Shown here: one piece after another, positions 1-6,545 of the stretch | How the letters are laid out: each line of letters starts with the position of its first letter | Position numbering within the stretch: position 1 is the stretch's first letter | Origin: Akkermansiaceae bacterium | GTDB lineage: Bacteria; Verrucomicrobiota; Verrucomicrobiia; Verrucomicrobiales; Akkermansiaceae | DNA: 49,200 nt | NCBI GenBank assembly: GCA_024233135.1 | Contig: JACKPZ010000026.1 | Span: 1-49,200 of the forward strand | Direction: 5' to 3' | Translations under genes and position numbers: made by a program | The notes under the pieces: model-generated | What the model was told of the DNA's origin: nothing | What the model saw: only the letters and a program-made list of their open reading frames with translations | Database searches by the model: none

Positions 1-1223
1 CGGATGGCGATTTCCGCGGTCTCCAGGTCCCGGATTTCCCCGATCATCACGATGTTCGGATCGGCCCGCAGGATGGAACGCAGGGCGGTGGCGAAGGTGA
101 GGCCGATCTCGGACTTCACCGCGATCTGCATCACGCCGGTCAGCTTGTTTTCCACCGGGTCCTCGACGGTGACGATCCGCCGCTCCGGGTGGTTCACCTC
201 GCTGAGGAAGGAGTAGAGGCTGGTCGATTTGCCGGAGCCGGTGGGCCCGGTGATCAGGATGATGCCGTTGGGCAGGTGGAGCAGCGCCTCGATCTTCTTC
301 TGCACGAAGGGCTCCATGCCGAGCTTCGCGAGGTTGAATTTCTCCTGGTTGAGCAGACGGAGGGAAACGCTCTCGCCCTCGACGGTCGGCACGGTGGCCA
401 CCCGGACGTCGATCGTCTGGCCTTCGAACTGCAGGTTGATCCGGCCGTCCTGGGGGACGCGGCGCTCGGCGATGTCGAGCCGCGACATGATCTTGAGACG
501 GGCGATCACCGAGCTTTGCAGCGCCTTGATGTTTTCCGGCACGGCGACCTCGACGAGACGGCCGTCGATCCGGTAGCGGATCCGCAGGTTCGTGCTGAGC
601 GGCTCGACGTGGATGTCGGTCGCGCGCTGTTCGAGCGCCTCGCGGATGATCTGGTTGACGAACTTGACGACGCTGGCCTCCTCGTCGTCGTCCTCGTCGA
701 TGATGTTGGCCTCGTCCTCGGAACCCTCGATCTGCTCGTAGTCGAAATCCCGGCCCTCTAGGATCTGCTCGAAGGTGTCCGCGCCCACACCGTAGAGCCG
801 GCGGAGAGCTTCATGCAGGCGCTTGCGGGACGCCATGCACCAGTCGATGGGCATCGGAAGTTCCTGCGCCGCGGCCTGGCGGGCGACGAGGTTGAAAGGA
901 TCGAACGTCGCGAGTTTCAGCCGGATGTTTTCCCCCTCGCCGGTGATTTCCACGGGCAAAAGCCGGTGGCGCAGGGCGATCCGCGGCCCGCAGGCCTCGC
1001 GCAGCGGCAGCGGTGCCTCCGGTGCCGGAATGCTGTCCAGCCACTCCATGCCCAGTTCGTTGGCGAGCTCCCGCATGTAGGGTTCCTCATCGACCACTCC
1101 GGCGTCGAGCACGTCCTCAATGGGCGATCGCTGGCGCTGGGCGGCGGCCTGGAGCACCTCGGTCAGGGCCGGAAGGTCCTCGCAGCCGGTTCGGCGGGCG
1201 GGTTCGAGCAAAAGTTGGGTCAT
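1..1223 (-). CDS. GspE/PilB-family secretion or pilus assembly ATPase (3' end outside window)
   Basis: The reading frame starts at the ATG at 1223 and stays open to the window edge, about 407 codons. Residues 1 to about 150 resemble the N-terminal adaptor domain of GspE. The acidic linker around residues 160-185 is followed by the ATPase core, with Walker A GPTGSGKST near residue 326 and the Asp-box/Walker B stretch DPNIVMIGEIRD near the edge. Enzymes of this family are cytoplasmic hexameric ATPases that power pseudopilus or type IV pilus assembly through an inner-membrane platform protein. The C-terminal part, including any zinc-binding tetracysteine, lies outside the window, so GspE and PilB cannot be separated. 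No other secretion gene is visible here. The family call is firm; the exact system is not. Confidence 0.93.
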   Translation of the reverse strand, partial: MTQLLLEPARRTGCEDLPALTEVLQAAAQRQRSPIEDVLDAGVVDEEPYMRELANELGMEWLDSIPAPEAPLPLREACGPRIALRHRLLPVEITGEGENIRLKLATFDPFNLVARQAAAQELPMPIDWCMASRKRLHEALRRLYGVGADTFEQILEGRDFDYEQIEGSEDEANIIDEDDDEEASVVKFVNQIIREALEQRATDIHVEPLSTNLRIRYRIDGRLVEVAVPENIKALQSSVIARLKIMSRLDIAERRVPQDGRINLQFEGQTIDVRVATVPTVEGESVSLRLLNQEKFNLAKLGMEPFVQKKIEALLHLPNGIILITGPTGSGKSTSLYSFLSEVNHPERRIVTVEDPVENKLTGVMQIAVKSEIGLTFATALRSILRADPNIVMIGEIRDLETAEIAI

Positions 1224-1333
1224 GCTGCGGGCGACTTGTCCCCTAAAACCTGCCGCGGCGCAATCTGTCTCTTGAAATTGTGCCCGCGCCCGCCGCGTGC
1301 CATGTTCCCTGCCACCTGCTGTTGCCGATCGTC

Positions 1334-2083
1334 ATGTCACGAAAAACCATCTCCCTGCTTGTTCTCGGTGGCCTCGTCGGGGGCATCACGTTCATCCTCA
1401 CCTACATGAGCACAGGCGCCCCCCTTCCCGGCCCGGCGCGCGCCGCCACCGCGGCCCATCGCGTCCGCCCGGGACTCGAACGCGATCTCAAGGCCAAGGG
1501 CTTGGAACTCGGCGCACCTGTTTTCCTGCGCGCCTTCAAGGAGGAGATGAAACTGGAGGTTTTTGTCGAAAACCCGAACACCAAAAGCTTCGAGTTGTTC
1601 CGCAGCTACCCGGTCGCCCGGGCGTCGGGAACCCTCGGCCCGAAACTCGCCGAGGGCGACGGCCAGGTACCCGAAGGATTCTATTTTGTGCCTCGTTCCG
1701 CGATGAAACCGGACAGCCGGTATCATCTGGCGTTCAACCTCGGCTACCCGAATGAATTCGACCGCGCGCTCGGCCGGACCGGAAGCGCGATCATGGTTCA
1801 CGGCAATCGCGTTTCCGCCGGCTGCCTGGCGATGACCGACCCGAAGATCGAGGAGATCTACACGCTCTGCGACGCCGCGCTCAAGAACGGCCAGCCGTAT
1901 TTCCGGGTGCACGTGTTTCCCTTCCGGATGACCGACCAGCGGATGAAACAAGCGGCCGAAAAACACCCGGACCACCTCCCGTTCTGGCGCAACCTGAAGG
2001 AAGGCCATGACTGGTTCGAGAAACACAAACGCCCGCCCGAAGTCGGTGTGGCCGACGGCACCTACACCTTCCGCGCCGGCTGA
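1334..2083 (+). CDS. YafK-like L,D-transpeptidase (YkuD) domain protein
   Basis: The 249-residue protein has an N-terminal hydrophobic segment (about residues 5-25), either an uncleaved anchor or a signal sequence. A YkuD domain follows, with the motif HGNRVSAGC giving His156 and the catalytic Cys164. The stretch SGTLGPKLAEGDGQVPEGFY (residues 98-117) is characteristic of the YafK/DpaA branch. YkuD enzymes make or cut peptidoglycan crosslinks or lipoprotein attachments in the periplasm; E. coli DpaA detaches Braun lipoprotein. Which reaction applies here is unknown. I chose the ATG at 1334 because it precedes the hydrophobic segment directly; an in-frame start at 1280 adds residues unlike a signal. 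The gene ends back to back with the convergent GNAT gene. Confidence 0.9.
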   Translation: MSRKTISLLVLGGLVGGITFILTYMSTGAPLPGPARAATAAHRVRPGLERDLKAKGLELGAPVFLRAFKEEMKLEVFVENPNTKSFELFRSYPVARASGTLGPKLAEGDGQVPEGFYFVPRSAMKPDSRYHLAFNLGYPNEFDRALGRTGSAIMVHGNRVSAGCLAMTDPKIEEIYTLCDAALKNGQPYFRVHVFPFRMTDQRMKQAAEKHPDHLPFWRNLKEGHDWFEKHKRPPEVGVADGTYTFRAG

Positions 2084-2734
2084 TCAGTCGTGCAGCAAGC
2101 GCGGCGCGAGCTCGGCCAGCCAGGCGGCGAGGTCGGCGGCGGCGGGCGTTTCCGGAAGCAAATCGAGATCCGCGAGTTTCCAGCGGTAGATCAACTTGTA
2201 GCCATCCCAGGTGCCGGTCCCGCCGCAATCGCGCAGCCAGCGGCTGGCCTTGCGGTTGTCCGGCAGCACGTAGCCGACCATCTCCCTCGCCCCGGCCTGA
2301 AATGCGGTGAGCCAGAGCACGGCCAGAAGCAAGGTGCCGATCCCCCGGCCGTGGTCGGAGTCGAGCACGATCGCCGACATTTCCACCTCGTCGCCGCCCG
2401 GTGGGTCGCGCCACCAACTCGCGCCGCCGAGGCCGGTGAAGGGCCGGGACAAATCCAGCACCGCCCAGGAAACATGGGTCGCCGGGTCCTGGCGGACGAG
2501 ACGGTCGAGCATCGCGTCGCCGATCATTTCCCCGGTCGGGCTCCAGAAGCGCGCGTAGCGCGACTCCGGACTCAGCCGCCGGTAAGCCTCCGCGACCGTC
2601 GGTCGGTCCTCCGCACACAAGGGCCGGACGACCACCGGCGTGCCGTCGCGCAGCCGCAGTTCGAAACGCAGCGGGTCCTCGTCCACGGCCGCACGATACG
2701 CCGCAAACCCACCGCGGCAATCACGGCCATTCAA
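2084..2734 (-). CDS. GNAT-family N-acetyltransferase
   Basis: This frame encodes up to 216 residues with a GNAT fold. The region around residues 115-160 carries a conserved acceptor-binding stretch ending in GRGIGTLLL, the acetyl-CoA pyrophosphate loop (consensus Q/RxxGxG/A). The N-terminal phrase about random-order acceptor domains (SPESRYARFW) resembles the GNAT modules found beside acyl-CoA synthetase-like proteins and protein acetyltransferases. The substrate cannot be read from sequence. The longest start is a TTG at 2734, which overlaps the upstream glycosidase stop by 14 bp; a GTG at 2686 is an alternative and would remove the overlap. The gene lies directly downstream of the GH39-like gene on the same strand and may be co-transcribed with it. 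Confidence 0.85.
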   Translation of the reverse strand: MNGRDCRGGFAAYRAAVDEDPLRFELRLRDGTPVVVRPLCAEDRPTVAEAYRRLSPESRYARFWSPTGEMIGDAMLDRLVRQDPATHVSWAVLDLSRPFTGLGGASWWRDPPGGDEVEMSAIVLDSDHGRGIGTLLLAVLWLTAFQAGAREMVGYVLPDNRKASRWLRDCGGTGTWDGYKLIYRWKLADLDLLPETPAAADLAAWLAELAPRLLHD

Positions 2735-4382
2735 GTTCCAGCAAGGTCACCCCTTGCCGGGCGAGCGGAAACGCCACGCTGCAGGCCGCGCCGTCGCGGG
2801 TGACGGTGGCCTTCTTCGTCACCTCCGCCAGTTTCGACGCATCCTCCAGCTCGCGGATCTGCCCGTCGGTCGGCTCCTGCGGTGATCCCATCGCCTGCCA
2901 CGCCGTGAACGAATTCGAGTGGCCCGTGTCGATCAAGGTCCGCCGGATCTCCGGTTCACCGTCCGGGCAACCGGATAGATCGAGCGTGATCTCCGCCTCC
3001 GGACCGGTCAGGTCGTCATCGTGATAATACCACGCAAGCACCGTCATCCGCTTGCCATCGCGCGCCGCAAGGGCGGAAACGTCGGGTTTGCCCCGCACGC
3101 CGGATTTCACCATCTCGTCGAGGGAAACCGCGGCGTCGCTCGTCACCGGCAGCCGCTCGCCGCCCATCCGCGAGAACATGCGGAAGACATTGAGCACCGG
3201 TTTGTCGATGCCATTGGTCGCCAGCGAACGGAAGCCTGCGAAATACGGCTGGCCTTCGAACTCGAAGGCCCAGGTCAGCGCGCCTTCGAGGTTCACGCCG
3301 TGTTTCGCCGCGAGGTCCATCTTCCGGACGAAACTCGCCGCCGTATAACTCGAATACATCGTGCCGTTGCGATATGCGAGCTGCGGTCCCTGGCACGCCG
3401 CGCAGCCTTCCGGATCCGACTCGCCGATGACGATCGGCTTGTCCTTGTATTCGGGAAACCTCGCGATCACCTCGAACGCGCCGTCGATGTCGCGGAGTTG
3501 GTTCGAGATGCCCATCTGCACGCGGCCGTCCACCTGCCGCGGGCTGCCCTTGGCGTGGAACGAGATGAAATCGAGCGGCGTTCCGTTGCCACCGGTCGCC
3601 TCGTTTTTCCCGTCGCGGCAGTGCTGGAGAAACCTCTCCAACCAGTCCCCCGCCCTGCCGCCCGCGACGTCCGGACCACCCACCTTCGCGGTGGGAAGCA
3701 CCCGCCTCACCGCCTTCACCGCGTGATCGTGCAGTTTGTAGAACTCCTCCCGCGTCCCCTGCCAGTAGCCGATGTTCGGCTCGTTCCATGTCTGCCAATA
3801 CCAATTCAGAACCTCCTCCTCGCCGTAGCGCTCCACACAGTGTTGCGCCCACTGATAGACCAGCTCCTCCCACTTGTCGTAGTCCTTCGGCGGGTAGGCC
3901 CAGCCGGTGTAGATCTCTTCGTATTTCGCCTTCGGCGTCCAGTGGTGCCGATACGGCTCGGGCTTCACCGAGAGTGCTTGCGGCATGAACCCGATCTGCA
4001 CGTACGGCCGCACCTTGTTCTCCCGATACGCGTCGAAGATGCGGTCGAGGATCGTCCAGTCATACACCGGGTTTCCATCCGCGTCCTCCGTGTAGGCATT
4101 CGTCGATCCCCACTTCAGCGCGTGCGTCCCCTCCCCCGTCACCAACAGGCTGTGCGCGCGGAAAAACACCTCGTCCGGCTTCAAGTCGCCCAGGTGACCC
4201 AGCAGCTCCTTTCCGTGTTTCATGTAGGCGTAGTTCGGCTCGTCCGCGCCGAAGAACCGCCAGATCGGCACCAGCGGACCCACCGGTTTCCCGGCATCGA
4301 TCTTCATCCGCACCGGAAACGAATCGGCCGCCGCCACACCGGCGAACGCGAGCAAACTGAGGAGGGTTTTCGAAATGGGCAT
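2721..4382 (-). CDS. secreted glycosyl hydrolase, GH39-like
   Basis: The 553-residue protein begins with a signal peptide (residues 1 to about 19, ending AAA). The rest is a (beta/alpha)8 glycosidase of clan GH-A. The likely acid/base is Glu201 in WNEPN, and the likely nucleophile is Glu321 in IGESDPEG. A C-terminal beta-domain follows from about residue 420. GH39 members include beta-xylosidases and alpha-L-iduronidases; substrate specificity cannot be read here. It is probably exported to the periplasm or outside. The ATG at 4382 is the only start that places the signal peptide at the N-terminus. The gene is followed immediately by the GNAT gene. Family assignment rests on motif spacing rather than a search. 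Confidence 0.83.
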   Translation of the reverse strand: MPISKTLLSLLAFAGVAAADSFPVRMKIDAGKPVGPLVPIWRFFGADEPNYAYMKHGKELLGHLGDLKPDEVFFRAHSLLVTGEGTHALKWGSTNAYTEDADGNPVYDWTILDRIFDAYRENKVRPYVQIGFMPQALSVKPEPYRHHWTPKAKYEEIYTGWAYPPKDYDKWEELVYQWAQHCVERYGEEEVLNWYWQTWNEPNIGYWQGTREEFYKLHDHAVKAVRRVLPTAKVGGPDVAGGRAGDWLERFLQHCRDGKNEATGGNGTPLDFISFHAKGSPRQVDGRVQMGISNQLRDIDGAFEVIARFPEYKDKPIVIGESDPEGCAACQGPQLAYRNGTMYSSYTAASFVRKMDLAAKHGVNLEGALTWAFEFEGQPYFAGFRSLATNGIDKPVLNVFRMFSRMGGERLPVTSDAAVSLDEMVKSGVRGKPDVSALAARDGKRMTVLAWYYHDDDLTGPEAEITLDLSGCPDGEPEIRRTLIDTGHSNSFTAWQAMGSPQEPTDGQIRELEDASKLAEVTKKATVTRDGAACSVAFPLARQGVTLLELEWP

Positions 4383-4446
4383 CCGTCGACCCTAGCGCCG
4401 TTCCCGGATACCCCCAGCGAAAAACGGCCGTGGTTCGCATGACCGT

Positions 4447-4543
4447 CAATCGTCCCACACCGCCCGCACCATGCCCGCGTCGGCGTTCTACGGGAGATGT
4501 CGGCGCCGGAGAGAAGGACGTTGGCGAGCTTCGCCTTGTCGCC
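4447..4543 (-). pseudogene. decayed 3' fragment of a SNF2-family helicase gene
   Basis: Read on the minus strand, this stretch encodes DKAKLANVLLSGADIS, then loses frame, and two bases further along resumes as NADAGMVRAVWDD followed by a stop. The intact helicase gene that ends at 6546 finishes with DKAKLANDLLADADIS and then DTGMVRALLE. The order, spacing and wording match, so this is the remnant of a second SNF2 C-terminus, with a frameshift and a stop codon inside. Similarity fades upstream of 4543. No promoter or start codon belongs to it. It lies about 2 kb from the intact copy and in the same orientation. Confidence 0.8.
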
Positions 4544-4653
4544 GCCGATGGGCGGGCGGACCATTCTGCCGTTGGAACACCCCTAACACCTTTGCCTCAT
4601 TCCATCGGCTCGCACCTGGTGGTCGGGCCCGGACTTTGTCGCGCACTCGTTTC

Positions 4654-5556
4654 TCAGGCGGGATGGCGGGCCAACCAATGGCGGGCGATGTCGATGCGCC
4701 GGGCGATCCAGACACCATCCTTTTCCTTCAGGTAGTCGAGGAACCGCGCCAGCGCCGCCGCCCGGCCGGGCCGGCCCGAGATCCGGCCGTGCAGGCCGAC
4801 CGACATCAATTTCGCCGCGCCCGCCTCGCCTTCGGCATACAACGCGTCGAAGCTGTCTTTGAGATAAGTGAAAAACTGGTCGCCCGAATTGAATCCCTGC
4901 GGGGTCGCGAAGCGCATGTCGTTCGCGTCGAGCGTGTACGGAACAATCAGATGCGGGCCGGCAGGTCCCTCGATGTAATAGGGCAGCTCGTCGGCATAAC
5001 TGTCGGACGAGTAGATGAATCCGCCCTCCTCCATCACGAGGCGGGTGGTGTGGATCGAAACCTTCCCCTGATAGAACCCGAGCGGCCGCGTGCCGGCGAT
5101 TTCTTGATGGATCCGGATGGCCTCGGCGATGTGGCGGCGTTCCTCCTCTTCCGGCACGCTCCGGTATTCGAGCCACTTGTAACCATGGCTGGCGATCTCC
5201 CATTCCGCCTCGTTCATGGCGGCGATCGCCTCCGGATTGCGCTCCATGGCGGTGGCGACGGCGAAAACGGTGACCGGAATCGAGCGTGCTGTGAAGGCGC
5301 GCCAAAGCCGCCAGAAGCCGGCGCGGGAACCGAACTCGTAGAGCGACTCCATGATCAGGTTCCGTTCGCCGGGCCACGGTTCCGCCCCGACGATTTCCGA
5401 CAGAAGCCACTCGGAACTTGGGTCGCCGTGCAGGATGTTGCTCTCGCCGCCCTCCTCGTAATTGATCACGAACTGGACGGCGATGCGGGCACCGCCGGGC
5501 CACTGTGGATCGGGCGTCCGCCGCCCGTATCCCACCATGTCACGAGGGTAGTTCAT
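4654..5556 (-). CDS. puuE: polysaccharide deacetylase-family protein, PuuE allantoinase type
   Basis: The 300-residue protein starts NYPRDMVGYGRRTPDPQWPGG, which is the signature opening of PuuE-type allantoinases, followed by INYEEGGE, LHGDP and the NodB-fold motifs. PuuE is a metal-independent allantoinase of the carbohydrate esterase 4 superfamily that opens the hydantoin ring of allantoin in urate breakdown. It lacks a signal peptide, as expected for a cytoplasmic enzyme. I used the ATG at 5556 because upstream residues in the open frame do not fit the family. No other purine-degradation gene is visible nearby, so the role is inferred from family only; other cyclic-amide or deacetylase activity is possible. 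It is divergent from the GNAT gene at 5667. Confidence 0.88.
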   Translation of the reverse strand: MNYPRDMVGYGRRTPDPQWPGGARIAVQFVINYEEGGESNILHGDPSSEWLLSEIVGAEPWPGERNLIMESLYEFGSRAGFWRLWRAFTARSIPVTVFAVATAMERNPEAIAAMNEAEWEIASHGYKWLEYRSVPEEEERRHIAEAIRIHQEIAGTRPLGFYQGKVSIHTTRLVMEEGGFIYSSDSYADELPYYIEGPAGPHLIVPYTLDANDMRFATPQGFNSGDQFFTYLKDSFDALYAEGEAGAAKLMSVGLHGRISGRPGRAAALARFLDYLKEKDGVWIARRIDIARHWLARHPA

Positions 5557-5666
5557 GCTCCGATGATGGACACGCGCGCGCCGCCATGTCAGCCGCGAAA
5601 TCCCCCAGCGCTCCTGATGGCAATGATGCTTGGAAATTCCTCCCCCACATCCCACATTGCATTTCC

Positions 5667-6518
5667 ATGAAAACGGAAGGCAGCACCGTGCGACCGGCGA
5701 CACGGGACGAGATCGACATCGCGATCGAATGGGCCGCGAGGGAAGGATGGAATCCCGGGCTCCATGACGCCGGCTGCTTCCACGCCACCGATCCCGGCGG
5801 GTTCCTGATCGGCCTTGTCGGAGGGGAACCGGTGGCGACGATTTCCGCCGTCCGTTACGGATCGGATTTCGGTTTCATCGGCTTCTACATCGTCAAACCG
5901 GAGTTTCGCGGACGGGGTCATGGTTTCCGGATTTGGTCGGAAGCGATGAGCAGTCTCGCCGGTCGGAACGTGGGGCTCGATGGAGTCGTCGACCAGCAGG
6001 ACAACTACCGCAAATCCGGCTTCACCCTGGCCTATCGCAATATTCGCTACGAAGGCCGTGCCATGGGCATCGCCCCGCGTCCGCCAGGCATCGTGGATCT
6101 CTCGACGCTCCCGTTCTCCCAAGTCGAAGCCTACGACCTGCCGTTCTTTCCCGCCGGACGCAGTGCCTTCCTCGAATGCTGGATCCGCCAGCCCGGGTCG
6201 GTCGCTCTCGGCCTGCTCCGCGACGGTCGTCTCGCGGGCTACGGTGTCCGCAGGAAATGCCGCGCCGGCCACAAGATCGGCCCGCTCTTCGCCGACTCCC
6301 CGGACGATGCCGAACGCTTGTTTCTGGCGCTGGCCGCCGGTCCCGGCGAGGAGGAAACGCTCGTGCTCGACACTCCGGAGCCCAATGCACAAGCGATCCA
6401 CCTGGCGGAACGCCACGGGATGAACGTCGTCTTCGAAACCGCCCGCATGTACACCGGCCCGGCTCCCGATCTGCCGCTGGACCGCCTGTTCGGCGTGACT
6501 TCCTTCGAGCTCGGCTGA
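5667..6518 (+). CDS. two-domain GNAT-family acetyltransferase
   Basis: The 283-residue protein has an N-terminal GNAT domain (about residues 5-130) with the acetyl-CoA loop PEFRGRGHG. It is followed by a second acetyltransferase-like region (about 150-280), the arrangement known for GNAT proteins with an Acetyltransf_18 C-terminal domain. The substrate is unknown. The ATG at 5667 immediately precedes the domain; the frame is open upstream to 5505, but those extra codons overlap the divergent puuE gene and do not look like coding sequence. The gene ends 28 bp from the convergent SNF2 gene. Confidence 0.87.
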   Translation: MKTEGSTVRPATRDEIDIAIEWAAREGWNPGLHDAGCFHATDPGGFLIGLVGGEPVATISAVRYGSDFGFIGFYIVKPEFRGRGHGFRIWSEAMSSLAGRNVGLDGVVDQQDNYRKSGFTLAYRNIRYEGRAMGIAPRPPGIVDLSTLPFSQVEAYDLPFFPAGRSAFLECWIRQPGSVALGLLRDGRLAGYGVRRKCRAGHKIGPLFADSPDDAERLFLALAAGPGEEETLVLDTPEPNAQAIHLAERHGMNVVFETARMYTGPAPDLPLDRLFGVTSFELG

Positions 6519-6545
6519 AACCAGCTCGCGTCACCACCCTCACGA

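Noticed and set aside
3021..4442. 473-residue plus-strand open frame opposite GH39
   Set aside because: The GH39-like gene on the minus strand has a signal peptide and catalytic Glu motifs; the plus frame has none.
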